Shown here: piece after piece, positions 52,925 through 62,077 of the stretch
Numbering within the stretch: position 1 is the stretch's first letter
Layout: every line of letters begins with the position of its first letter
From: JALZKA01 sp963734015
Lineage (GTDB): Bacteria; Actinomycetota; Thermoleophilia; Solirubrobacterales; 70-9
Length of the DNA: 64,000 bases
Direction: 5' to 3'
Assembly (NCBI GenBank): GCA_963734015.1
Contig: CAVTFG010000002.1
Span: 307,703 to 371,702 of the forward strand
Notes under the pieces: generated by a model
Told to the model about the DNA's origin: nothing
What the model saw: the letters and a program-made list of their open reading frames with translations, nothing else
The model's database searches: none
Program-made: the position numbers and the translations under genes

Positions 52925-55211
52925 TCTCCTCGCGGTAGCGCTCGGCCAGCCGCGACGCCCAGCTCGGGTCGCGTCGGGCGCGCTCCACCTGGGCGCGCAG
53001 CGTTGTGACGTCATCCCAGACCGGGAAATCCTCGTCGAATAGCTCACGAACGCCGGCCCCGTCGTTGGAGACGACCAGGGTGCCGCAGGCAAGCGCGTCG
53101 AGGACCCGGGAGTTCACGGCCTCGTATGGCCGCGTATGCCGTGACGACTCGTCGAGCACTACGCGCGCCGACGAGTAGGCGGCGGGCAGGCGCTCGTAGG
53201 CGAGCCAGCCCGCATCGAGGCCGTTCAGCTCGGGTACCGCGTCCCAGCCCTTCCCGAACAGCTTCACGTCCATCTCGCCGGCGAGGACGGGCAGGGTCTC
53301 CTCGATCCGGCGCCCGACCCCCCAGCGGTTCCCGGCGAAGACGACATCGCAGCGCAGCTGAGGGTCGGGCGCCGTGCGCCGGAACCGATCCGGGTTCGTG
53401 GCCAGGGGCATCAGCGACGCCGCCTGATCGCTGCCCTCCTCGATCAGTCGCCGCGAACGCTCGGACGAGGCGAACACGACGTCGTAGTCGCCGAACCACG
53501 GGCGCTCGAGCCACCGATCGGTCCAGTTGCGAACCCAGGCCACCCCGAGGATTCCCGGCGGCACCTCGTCAAACGGGAAGCCGTCGAGCAGGGAGATCAG
53601 CACGTCGACGGAACCGATCCCCCGCCGCCAGCGACCGCGGTGGACCTCGAGGTTGGTGACCTCGAACCCGAGCCGGCGAAGCTCCTCGCCAAGCTCGCGC
53701 GCGACCTGAAGGTCGCCGAAGCCGGCTTCCTCGGAGTCCTCGCTCACGGTGATCCCGATCCGCGTCGGTCCCAGCGATCGGACGGGGGCACGGATGGGGA
53801 CGGCGGGCCTGCGTCCGACCCGGTTGCGGAGCCGCACCAGGCGTCGCCAGGCGATCGCCCGCGCAAGCGCACCGGCGCGCCCGGGTCGCCTGCGGGGAAG
53901 CTCGACGAGCCACCGCAGCAGGAACCGGGCCTGTTCGGTGGCCGAGCCCGGGACGCTCCTCATCCGTTCGACGGCCCGGCGATCGGCCTCGGACATCCGC
54001 CCGCCCAGCCGCAGCATCAGCACCTCTGCCTCCTGCACGCTCCGCGCGAGAACGTCGTCGTGGGCGCGCCAGTTCGGGTGGAAGTCGCGCTGCCGGAGCC
54101 CGGCGTAGCGGCGACGGATCGAGTCCAGCCGCGACTCGCCGTGCTGACCCCCGGGCTCCACCGTCGCGGTGTGCCCCAGCACCGCGCCCGGATGCTGGAC
54201 GTAGTCGTAGAGCGGGCGGTCGACGTACGCGATGCCGCCGAGCAGCGAGGCGACGAGCGCGATCCACCGGTCGTGATAAACGACGCCGACCGGCGGCGGG
54301 AAGGGCAGTGCCGAGTCCAGCACCGAGCGACGGAAGAGGCATGACGCGCCGACAACCGGATTGGTCAGGAGCATGCCGCCGAGCGACTCGGCTCGCGGCG
54401 CGCCGCGCGGCCACATGGTGGCCGCGATCAGCTCCCCATCCGCGCTCACGACGCGCGCGTCGCTGTGTACGAGGGCGTCGCCGTCGCCCAGCGCGGCGAT
54501 CAGCGTCTCGAGCTTGTCCGCGTCCCAGCGATCGTCCTGGTCGGCGAAGGCAACGTACTCCGCCTCGCCAGGTACCGACCGGAGCGCACGCTCGAAGTTG
54601 AGATAGAAGCCGGCGCGGTTGTCGGCCACCATGAGGCGGAAGCGCTCATCGCCCGCCAGCAACCGCTCCAGCTCGCGGAGCTTGTCGGGAGCTGAGCCGT
54701 CGTCGCTGACCAGGCAGATCCAGTTCTCGTGGCTCTGTTCCCGGATCGAGTCGACCTGCCGGCGAAGCAGCTCCGTCGGCGGGTTGTGGGTGGCGAGGCA
54801 GATCGCAACCAACCCGGCGCCACCGGTGAAGTCCGTCCGCTCGCGTTCGGTTCGGGCGGCTGGGTCCAGGCGGATCGAGCCCACCGCGCGCGCGACCTCG
54901 CGGCCGTCGGCCAGCCGGAGGCGGAGCTCGACGGCCGCGCTCTCGGGGCGGCCGACGGCGGCGATCGGCACGACGGCCCTCCACCATCCGGTGCCGGTGA
55001 GAGCTCCGGGCGCCGGCACCCCGTGCATGGCTGCCGGCGCCTCGTTACGCCCGACCCGCACTTGGATCGAAGCGATCTCCGAGCCCGGCACCGACGCGTG
55101 ACCCTCGAGCAGGATCGCGTTGCCGCTGCCGACCCGGAGCACCGCGGGCGCGGATGCGGCGAGGCTCGCCCGGACACCGGACGGCTCGCGCGAACGGCCG
55201 GGCCGGGACAC
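52863..55211 (-). CDS. Bifunctional glycosyltransferase: GT2 plus CgeB-like GT-B domain
   Basis: 782 residues. About 20-120 form a beta-rich domain; about 130-330 a GT2 (VAICLATHNPPTELLRRQVD, FADQDDRWDADKLETL, VYHDRWIALVASLLGGIAYV); about 505-782 a second transferase domain with IGITVSEDSEEAGFGDLQVA, DVVFASSERSRRLIEEGSDQ, RPYEAVNSRVLDALACGTLV, matching CgeB-like/GT-B C-terminal domains. It likely adds two sugars in sequence. The beta domain and GT2 resemble the gene at 58410. Confidence 0.82.
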   Translation of the reverse strand: MSRPGRSREPSGVRASLAASAPAVLRVGSGNAILLEGHASVPGSEIASIQVRVGRNEAPAAMHGVPAPGALTGTGWWRAVVPIAAVGRPESAAVELRLRLADGREVARAVGSIRLDPAARTERERTDFTGGAGLVAICLATHNPPTELLRRQVDSIREQSHENWICLVSDDGSAPDKLRELERLLAGDERFRLMVADNRAGFYLNFERALRSVPGEAEYVAFADQDDRWDADKLETLIAALGDGDALVHSDARVVSADGELIAATMWPRGAPRAESLGGMLLTNPVVGASCLFRRSVLDSALPFPPPVGVVYHDRWIALVASLLGGIAYVDRPLYDYVQHPGAVLGHTATVEPGGQHGESRLDSIRRRYAGLRQRDFHPNWRAHDDVLARSVQEAEVLMLRLGGRMSEADRRAVERMRSVPGSATEQARFLLRWLVELPRRRPGRAGALARAIAWRRLVRLRNRVGRRPAVPIRAPVRSLGPTRIGITVSEDSEEAGFGDLQVARELGEELRRLGFEVTNLEVHRGRWRRGIGSVDVLISLLDGFPFDEVPPGILGVAWVRNWTDRWLERPWFGDYDVVFASSERSRRLIEEGSDQAASLMPLATNPDRFRRTAPDPQLRCDVVFAGNRWGVGRRIEETLPVLAGEMDVKLFGKGWDAVPELNGLDAGWLAYERLPAAYSSARVVLDESSRHTRPYEAVNSRVLDALACGTLVVSNDGAGVRELFDEDFPVWDDVTTLRAQVERARRDPSWASRLAERYREEIIARHTYRHRAEQVRDSLAL

Positions 55212-55215
55212 CCCG

Positions 55216-56010
55216 TCAGTCTCCTTCCGGGGCGGTGCCGTAAATCCGCCGCCACTCGAAGATCGGCTTCGGGTCGAGGTCGGCCGTGCCGTCGTCCAGG
55301 TGCAGCTCAGCGGCCGGAATCACGAGCGAACCCAGCCGGCGCCTCAGGTTCTCGTAGTGGAAGTTCATGCCTCCGCGACGCAGCCCGGCGCGGTCGCGCA
55401 GGACACGAGCTCGCGCCTGCTCCAGGGAGCGCATCGGGTAGTGCCGGAGCCTGAAGTGGCGCGGCGACGGGGTTCCGTCGAGAGGGTTGTGGTTGAAGCG
55501 GCGGATGTTCGTGACCGATGCGCGCCAGGAGCGGATCCGGGGCGGGCAGTCGGGGCGGAGCGCGTACCGTCGAACTCGCCGCGTGGTCAAGGCCACGGCC
55601 GGGTCGTCCTCCTCCGTGAACCAGTAGTTGAAGTTGTCGAACTCGATCCAGTCGACGCCGGCGTCGTGGGCTTCGCGCAGGTGGTCGCGGTAGGGACGGT
55701 CGCGGGACGGCCCCTCGAGAAACTCGTCCTGGTCGGGCCACGAGATCCAGTCGTACTCGTCGACGTAGCGAGACATCAGGTGTCGCGACATCTCGGGATA
55801 GAGCTCGTAGAAGTCGAAGTCGCGGGGAACATTGCGGTGCTCGCGCAGCTCGCTGCCGAACCGCCGCAGGACGGCGGGCGTCTCGTCGGTCGAGCCGTGG
55901 TCCCAGGCGATGACGTCGTGCTCCTGCTCGAGGAGGTATGAGATCGATTCCTCGAGCAGGTCGCCGTCGTTGTAGCAGAGGAGCACGCCGAGGCAGCGGA
56001 GCCGACTCAT
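55216..56010 (-). CDS. GT2-like glycosyltransferase
   Basis: 264 residues. RCLGVLLCYNDGDLLEESIS and AWDHGSTDETPAVLR open a GT-A fold; WISWPDQDEFLEGPSR is the DxD-type site and DWIEFDNFNYWFTEED follows, a pattern of the Glyco_tranf_2_4 group. The ATG at 56010 overlaps the stop of the methyltransferase gene (ATGA), and its own stop is four bases before the next gene, so these belong to one transcript. Confidence 0.8.
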   Translation of the reverse strand: MSRLRCLGVLLCYNDGDLLEESISYLLEQEHDVIAWDHGSTDETPAVLRRFGSELREHRNVPRDFDFYELYPEMSRHLMSRYVDEYDWISWPDQDEFLEGPSRDRPYRDHLREAHDAGVDWIEFDNFNYWFTEEDDPAVALTTRRVRRYALRPDCPPRIRSWRASVTNIRRFNHNPLDGTPSPRHFRLRHYPMRSLEQARARVLRDRAGLRRGGMNFHYENLRRRLGSLVIPAAELHLDDGTADLDPKPIFEWRRIYGTAPEGD

Positions 56011-56718
56011 CGCCTGAAAACGAAGGTCTTGCTCACGAACCCGGCGGCGCCGGGGAACGGGCCATGGTGGCGGTCGTAGACGAGCCGGAACCCGAGCGCC
56101 TCCAGCCTCTCGGTGAGCCCGACGTCGGTGATGCCCCACTGCCAGATGCTCATCGCATCGCGATGCGGCCGACCTTCCCCCGAGTGCCATTCGTCGAGCC
56201 GGTCGAACAGGAGGACGATGACGCTCGCTCGCCGGCACCGCTTCCAAGAACCGCTCCCGTCCGAGGTCGATGAGACGCACGGTCTGCTCACGTTCCTGCC
56301 ACTGCGGGTTCGCGATCACGAGGCATCTCGTGGTCGGGGCGTAGAGCTCGAGGACCCGATCCCAGTCCGGCGCCACCGTGTGGAGCAGCAGGTTGAACAT
56401 GAAGACGCCGTCGACGTTCCCGATCTCAGCGACCGTGGCGGGATCGAACACGTCGCCGTCGACGATCCGCATGCCGGGCCGCTCGGCCGCATGCTCGATC
56501 GCGCTCACGAGCTGGTCGCGGGGGCGGCTCCGCCGCGCGTCGGCGAGCACTCCCTGGCGCACCGTGGGCTTGTCCATCGCGTAGAAGGCATGCCTCCCCA
56601 AGGGGCCCATGTCCAGGTCTGCAAACGACTGGATGCCCAGCTCGTCAACCGCAAAGTCGATCGCTTCGAGCCGGGGGCTGGCCGGGACCCTCTCTTGCAC
56701 TCGCGCGCCGGCCCACAT
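56007..56718 (-). CDS. SAM-dependent methyltransferase-like gene (4-base duplication frameshift)
   Basis: From ATG 56718: SPRLEAIDFAVDELGIQSFA, RPGMRIVDGDVFDPATVAEI and GVFMFNLLLHTVAPDWDRVL resemble a class I methyltransferase, although the first Gly-rich motif is weak. A tandem GCTC GCTC (56223-56230 on the plus strand) breaks the frame; removing one unit joins VRLIDLGRERFLEAVPAS to VIVLLFDRLDEWHSGEG and the final FPGAAGFVSKTFVFRR. The end overlaps the next gene as ATGA. Restored length would be about 236 residues. Confidence 0.65.
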
Positions 56719-56752
56719 CCGAGCAAGGCTAGTGCCCGCGCTGCGATCGTGA

Positions 56753-57505
56753 TTGAGTGAAGGGGTGGAAGCACTCGACCCGGCCCTTCGAGACAAGCAC
56801 CTCGACGAATCGAAGCGGCGCCTGCCCGGCCCGGCCTACTACCAGGTGCTGCGGTGGATCCACGAGGAGCTTCGCCCGGCGAACTACGTGGAGATCGGCG
56901 TGCGCAAGGGCATGTCGCTGCGGATGGCCGTTTCCGGCACCCGCTGTATCGGAGTCGACCCGAATCCGATCCTCGACCGGGAGCTCCCTGACACCCGAAT
57001 CTTCACGCTCACCAGCGACGCGTTCTTCGCCCGCCACGACCTGCGCGATCTGCTCAGTGCCCCGGTTGCGCTGGCGTTCATCGATGGCCTCCACCTATTC
57101 GAGCAGGTCCTGCGGGACTTCATCAACGTCGAGCGGCACTCGGATCCCGAGACCGTGCTCCTCCTGCACGACTGCCTGCCCTTCGACGAGATCACCTCGA
57201 ACCGGGAGCAGACGACCGACTTCTACAGCGGCGACGTCTGGAAGGCGGCAATGGCCCTCGTGCAGCACCGCCCCGACCTCGAGATGACGACGGTTCGGAC
57301 CGCCCCGACAGGGCTCACACTGGTACGTGGCCTGGATGCCGAGAGCCGCCTGATGGAGCATGAGCTGCCCGGAATCGTGACGGCCTATCGCGACCTGGAC
57401 TTCGAGTACTTCACCTCGAACCGGGACGCCATGCCCTCGGAGCTTCCGCCCGAGCGCGATGCGGTCGCCGACTGGCTGCGCCAGCCGGTGCGCGCAACCG
57501 ACTAG
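56753..57505 (+). CDS. Class I SAM-dependent methyltransferase
   Basis: About 250 residues from TTG 56753 (a GTG at 56765 is possible). PANYVEIGVRKGMSLRMAV is motif I, CIGVDPNPI motif II, and ALAFIDGLHLFEQVLRDF the Methyltransf_24-type acidic motif; VLLLHDCLPFDE follows. It probably methylates a sugar hydroxyl or a related group, judged only from context. Its TAG shares CTAG with the convergent sulfotransferase stop. Confidence 0.8.
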   Translation: MSEGVEALDPALRDKHLDESKRRLPGPAYYQVLRWIHEELRPANYVEIGVRKGMSLRMAVSGTRCIGVDPNPILDRELPDTRIFTLTSDAFFARHDLRDLLSAPVALAFIDGLHLFEQVLRDFINVERHSDPETVLLLHDCLPFDEITSNREQTTDFYSGDVWKAAMALVQHRPDLEMTTVRTAPTGLTLVRGLDAESRLMEHELPGIVTAYRDLDFEYFTSNRDAMPSELPPERDAVADWLRQPVRATD

Positions 57506-58410
57506 TCGTAGCCGAGCTCGATGAGCTTCGGGCGAAGGATCTCGGTCACCGCGTCCTGCTCCTCCCGGCGCAGGTTCTCCCGCCAGGCGCCCGGTGCCGC
57601 GGATCGATTGAACTCCCCGGGCCCGTGGCTGGGGAGCCGATCGAAGGCGAGGCGGTCGGACACGGTTGCCAACTGGGACGGTTCGAGCGGACGCCCGAGC
57701 CATTCGAAGAGCTCACCGAGCTGACGCTCGGTATCGCCGAGCAGGTCCTCGTAGCGGATCGTGTGTGTCGGGCCGCGATGCTCCGCCAGCGCTCCCTGGA
57801 CCACCTCGGTCCGCCAAAGCCATTGATACGCCGAGCGAACGACGAAGTCGAGGCGCTCGTCCGCGCCGACGCCCCGCATGTGCCGGAACGCCCGCTCCTG
57901 CCAGCCGCCGACTGCGAACGAGGCGAGCTCCGAATCGACGACGTCGCGGCCGTCCCGCAGCAGGAACAGGAGTCGCGCCGTGGGCTGGGCGCGCATGATC
58001 ACGTCCGCCGACTGCGACCCGTTCGGCTCTTTCACCAACAGCAGCGTGCTTTCACGCGAGGCGCCCGGCGCATTTCGCTCGAGATGAGAGCGCAAGCGGT
58101 CGTTCAGGAGGCGCCGCAGGCCAGGCACCCAGACGTCCGCATGCTCCGCGGAGAAGAACTTCTGCGGATCGTCCTCCATCACCCGGCGGATCGTCAGCGT
58201 GCTCACGTCGAGGTCCTCGGGCCGGTAGCCGGGCTCGTTGCAAAGCCACGGGCTCAGGTGGTAGCCGATGGTCGGTTCGTTCATGATCGTGATCGCGGGA
58301 TGCTGCGCAGCCATCATCGCCAGCCAGGTGCTCCCGCTCCGGGGAGAGCCGAAAAGCCAGATCACCCGTGACTCGAGCGGCTCGGGGGCTTGTTCGGCGC
58401 GCGCGTCCAT
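57502..58410 (-). CDS. PAPS-dependent sulfotransferase
   Basis: 302 residues. VIWLFGSPRSGSTWLAMMAA (PAPS 5'-phosphosulfate loop, about residues 17-30) and RLLFLLRDGRDVVDSELASF (3'-phosphate site) are clear, with IRYEDLLGDTERQLGELFEW late in the protein as in sulfotransferase families. The ATG at 58410 shares a base with the upstream TGA (TGATG); starting from 58428 would overlap. Acceptor unknown. Confidence 0.87.
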   Translation of the reverse strand: MDARAEQAPEPLESRVIWLFGSPRSGSTWLAMMAAQHPAITIMNEPTIGYHLSPWLCNEPGYRPEDLDVSTLTIRRVMEDDPQKFFSAEHADVWVPGLRRLLNDRLRSHLERNAPGASRESTLLLVKEPNGSQSADVIMRAQPTARLLFLLRDGRDVVDSELASFAVGGWQERAFRHMRGVGADERLDFVVRSAYQWLWRTEVVQGALAEHRGPTHTIRYEDLLGDTERQLGELFEWLGRPLEPSQLATVSDRLAFDRLPSHGPGEFNRSAAPGAWRENLRREEQDAVTEILRPKLIELGYD

Positions 58411-60048
58411 CACCGGTTGGCAAGCCAACGGCGGCGGCTACCGCCGAGGGCCCTGGGATCGAACGAGGGCATGCTGGCGTCCGCGGACGCATCCCGCGGT
58501 CGCCGCCGCGCACGTAGGGGGATCAGGTGCCGCCAGAAGATCCCGCGGACGAGGACCCTCTCCATGCCCAATGTCTCGTTGGCGCCGGTCAGTGCCCGCA
58601 GGGGGCGCGCAGCAAGCCATGCCAAGGCGACGGGAGAGCGAGCCGCCGCCTCCAAGAGGCGCAGCGCGCGCCGCTTGGACGGAGTGAGATCCGCCGAGCA
58701 GCGGGCGAGCAGGGTCTGAGCCTGAATCACCCTTGGTAGGTAGGCGGTGAAGTAGGCGGCACGCCACCGCGTCAGGAGCCCGTGCCGACGCTCGAGCAGG
58801 GCCGGCAGACCTCGCCGCTCGTCAGGCTGGCCCGTCTCGGGCTCGGACGCAACCCGGCCGAGGACCGCACCGGGATGCTGCACGTAGTCGTACAACGGGC
58901 GATCGACGTAAGCGACGTCGCCGAGCGAGAGGGCGACGAGCGCAAGCCAGTGGTCGTGGAAATCCCATCCGGGACTCCGCGGAAAGGGCAGCGCGGAATC
59001 GATCGCCCGGCGGCGAAACAGGCAGGACGCGCCGACGATCGAGTTCGAGATCAGAAGCGATGCGAGGTTCGTGTGGTTGTTCCGCCGGCCGCGCCAGAGG
59101 GTCTCCCCCCGGACCCGCCCGTCGACGTCGACGAGCCGCACATCGCTGTAGGCGAGCTCAGCGTCGCCTATCGCCGCCCGCAAGGTCTCGAGCTTGTCGG
59201 GATACCAGCGATCGTCGTGGTCGCAGAGCGCGACCAACTCGGCCTCGTCGGGCGCCATCCCGAGGACCCGCTCGAAGTTCCGGTAGAAGCCGAGCCGCTC
59301 CGGCGCGCGCGTCAGCACGAACCGATCGTCCCCGGCGACGACATCTGTGATCGCCTCGAAGCGCCCGGACTCCGAGCAGTCGTCGCTGATAAAGCACACC
59401 CAGTCCGGATCGGTCTGTCCCCTGAGCGACTCGATCTGGGTGCGGAACAGCCTGAGGTCGGGGTTGAAGGTGGTCATGCAAACCGCGATCAGGGGCGAAC
59501 CCTTCCGCTCCGGCCCGTCGATCGACAGCCGCTCGGGACGTGCCACCGCGGTCACCGTGCCGAGCGGGGCGGTCACGATCCGCCCGTCGCCGAGCTCGGC
59601 CACGGCAGCGAGGCGGAGCTCGCCCGGCTCGGCGCGTGGGCCGATCGGAATCGTCGCCCAGAAGCCGCTCCGATATGCGCGGAGCTCCGGATCACGCTCA
59701 GAGCTCGGATCCCGTGCGACAGACGACCATTCCTCGGGCGGTAGCGCCGGATGGAGCGAGCGAAAGAGGTCGAGCCGCGGCATCCGAGTCGCGGTCACGG
59801 GATGGCGGACGCCGTCAACCGAGATCCGTAGGTCGCGGACCGTCGATCGCCGGTGAAAGCAGGTTCCGACGCAGAGGGTGGCTGAGACCGAGTCGACAGG
59901 CAGCGTCGCCGGGAGCGGAAGATCGAGGCAAACATCCAGGTCCGAGTCTGCCCCCTGCTGACTGGAATCCAGGTCCCCGGCGATCACCGCGCGAACGCTA
60001 CGCGATTGGATCGGCCCGGTATGTTCCCCCGTGGCCTGAACAGTCATC
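58410..60048 (-). CDS. GT2 glycosyltransferase with N-terminal beta-rich domain
   Basis: About 545 residues from ATG 60048; the frame is open to a GTG at 60158, which would overlap the divergent gene more. A 180-residue beta-rich part precedes a GT2: LIAVCMTTFNPDLRLFRTQI, VCFISDDCSESGRF, ALCDHDDRWYPDKLETLRAA, WDFHDHWLALVALSLGDVAY. The GT2 part is clearly related to that of the gene at 52863 (both also have RPLYDYVQHPGAVLG). It is followed by a sulfotransferase in the same transcript. Confidence 0.82.
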
Positions 60049-61139
60049 CGAAGAGTCAAGCGCCGGCGGACGTCGGCGAACGCGGATCCGGTGAGCGACC
60101 AACCGAGGAAGCACTGCGTGCGAAGCGGCTCGAGCGCGGTAGCGCCCGGGCGATTCACGCCACGCGGCCAGGCCCGGACGCCGAGGGGCTCCGCGCGGCT
60201 TACCTGGAGCTGCTGAAGCTCAGCCTCTGCGATCTGGCGGGCGCCCGGACGCTGTCGGTGAGCCGGACCGGAGACACCCGGCGTCCCGACAGCCAGGTGG
60301 TGTGCCGGGAACTGTCCGACGAGGAGCGAGCCCTACGGGCGACCGGCTCGGACTGGCCGTTCAGCGGGCTCACAATGGTCGGCCTGGAGCGCCTCGACGA
60401 CCTGCAGGCCTGCGTCGAGACGGTCGTCGCTGATGGGGTCGAGGGGGATGTGATCGAGACCGGATCCTGGCGCGGAGGCGCCGCGATACTGGCGCGCGCG
60501 ACGCTCGACTCCCTGGGCGCCGACGAGCGCACGGTCTGGGTGGCCGATTCGTTTCAGGGCCTTCCCGCGCCGGACGCCGACGGGTTCCCCGAGGACCGTC
60601 AGCTCGACCTCAGCCAAGTCGGGTTTCTTGCCGTTGCCGCGGAGGAGGTGCGGGGCCATTTCGCCCGTTTCGGGCTCGACCGTGGCGTCGAGCTGGTCGA
60701 GGGCTTCTTCGACGAGACGCTGCCGCGCCTTCGCGACCGGCGCTGGTCGATCGTGCGGCTTGATGGCGACACCTACGAAGCGACCTGGCTCGGGCTCGAA
60801 TCCCTCTATCCGGGCCTGTCCGCAGGCGGATACCTGATCGTTGACGACTACGGCCTGATCGGCGAGTGCGAGCAGGCTGTCGAGGACTACCGGCGCGAGC
60901 ATGGGATCACCGAGCCGATCGAGCAGATCGACTGGAACGGCGTCCGCTGGCGGCGCGAGGACGTGCCCGCCATGCCTCCGGCGCCAACGCGGAGCCGGGT
61001 CGGGCGCAGGGGGCAAGCCCGTGCCGGGACGGGACCGACGCGGACCCACATCCCCACCGCTCGTGAGCTCGAGCTGGAGCGCGAGCTCGACGAGCTGCGG
61101 GCGCGGCTCCGGGCCGCCCAGCCCGAGCAGCCGCAGTGA
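60021..61139 (+). CDS. TylF/MycF-type O-methyltransferase
   Basis: About 372 residues from ATG 60021, with TTG 60006 as an alternative; the first 55 residues are low complexity and the true start is uncertain. LRAAYLELLKLSLCDLAGA, VIETGSWRGGAAILARATL, VWVADSFQGLPAPD and VRLDGDTYEATWLGLESLYP with LIVDDYG match macrocin-type sugar O-methyltransferases. A 40-residue charged helix ends the protein. It overlaps the divergent GT2 start and, by four bases (GTGA), the next gene. Confidence 0.85.
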   Translation: MFPRGLNSHPKSQAPADVGERGSGERPTEEALRAKRLERGSARAIHATRPGPDAEGLRAAYLELLKLSLCDLAGARTLSVSRTGDTRRPDSQVVCRELSDEERALRATGSDWPFSGLTMVGLERLDDLQACVETVVADGVEGDVIETGSWRGGAAILARATLDSLGADERTVWVADSFQGLPAPDADGFPEDRQLDLSQVGFLAVAAEEVRGHFARFGLDRGVELVEGFFDETLPRLRDRRWSIVRLDGDTYEATWLGLESLYPGLSAGGYLIVDDYGLIGECEQAVEDYRREHGITEPIEQIDWNGVRWRREDVPAMPPAPTRSRVGRRGQARAGTGPTRTHIPTARELELERELDELRARLRAAQPEQPQ

Positions 61140-62077
61140 TCCTCTTCGGCACCGCGGTGACCGACCCGGCGGTCTACGACCGCTGCGCGGCGGCCGGCAT
61201 CGGCCGAGCCGCCGAGGTGGACTCCGAGGTGCTCGCCCATCAAACCGCCGGCTCGCTGTTTCGCAACTACAACGTGCTGATGGACAAGGCGGCCGAGTTC
61301 GAGGACCTCGAGGCGCTGGTGCTCGTCCACCAGGACGCCGAGCTCGCCGACGCCGACTTCGCCTCGAGGATCAGGGAGTCGCTGAAGGATCCCGAGGTCG
61401 CGATCGTTGGCTGTGCCGGCGCCGTGGGCGTGCGCAGCATCGCCTGGTGGCAGGGGGCCGTGACCTGGGCGTCGATGTCGCACCGCTACCGGGAGCTCGG
61501 GGGCGGCGACTTCGAGTCGTTCGCCTGGAGCCCGGAGGACGTTCCGTCATATGCCGGCCCCGGTGAGGTCGACTCAATCGACGGCTTCGTGATGGTGCTC
61601 TCGCCGTGGGCGGTGCGTGAGCTGCGCTTCGACGAGTCGCTGGGCAAGCTGCACGGCTACGACTTCGACATCTGCATGCAGGCCCGGGTGGCCGGCAAGA
61701 AGGTCGTCACGGCCGACTTCCGCGCGATCCACCACCACTCCCTCGAGCTGATCAGCGATCCCGAGTCCTGGACCGCCGCCTACATCAGGCTGGTCGAGAA
61801 GTGGGAGCGCCACCTCCCGGATGCCGGCGCCGAACCGAACAGTCGCGCGCTTCGGGCCGAGGCCGAGGCCGCCTGCGCGAGGGGCATCGCCGTTTCCTAC
61901 CAGCTTCGCTTCAAGGCGCTACAGCGCCAGCGCGACGAGACCACGGAACGCCTCGATGCGGCGCTCGAGGAGCGCGACCGCGCGCAGCGGCTGGCCGACT
62001 CGATCCTCGAGAGCCGGAGCTGGCGCCTGACCGAGCCCTTCCGGGCGCTCCGCCGGCGCTTGCGCTCGCGCTCCTAG
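61136..62077 (+). CDS. Glycosyltransferase, StrF-like (Glyco_tranf_2_5)
   Basis: 313 residues from GTG 61136. ILFGTAVTDPAVYDRCA, LFRNYNVLMDKAAEFEDLEA, LVLVHQDAELADADF and SIDGFVMVLSPWAVRELRFD with LHGYDFDICMQARVAGKK are typical of the family first seen in streptomycin-cluster StrF. A C-terminal coiled coil (about 245-290) follows. It is coupled to the TylF-type gene; its TAG shares CTAG with the convergent methyltransferase. Confidence 0.82.
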   Translation: MILFGTAVTDPAVYDRCAAAGIGRAAEVDSEVLAHQTAGSLFRNYNVLMDKAAEFEDLEALVLVHQDAELADADFASRIRESLKDPEVAIVGCAGAVGVRSIAWWQGAVTWASMSHRYRELGGGDFESFAWSPEDVPSYAGPGEVDSIDGFVMVLSPWAVRELRFDESLGKLHGYDFDICMQARVAGKKVVTADFRAIHHHSLELISDPESWTAAYIRLVEKWERHLPDAGAEPNSRALRAEAEAACARGIAVSYQLRFKALQRQRDETTERLDAALEERDRAQRLADSILESRSWRLTEPFRALRRRLRSRS

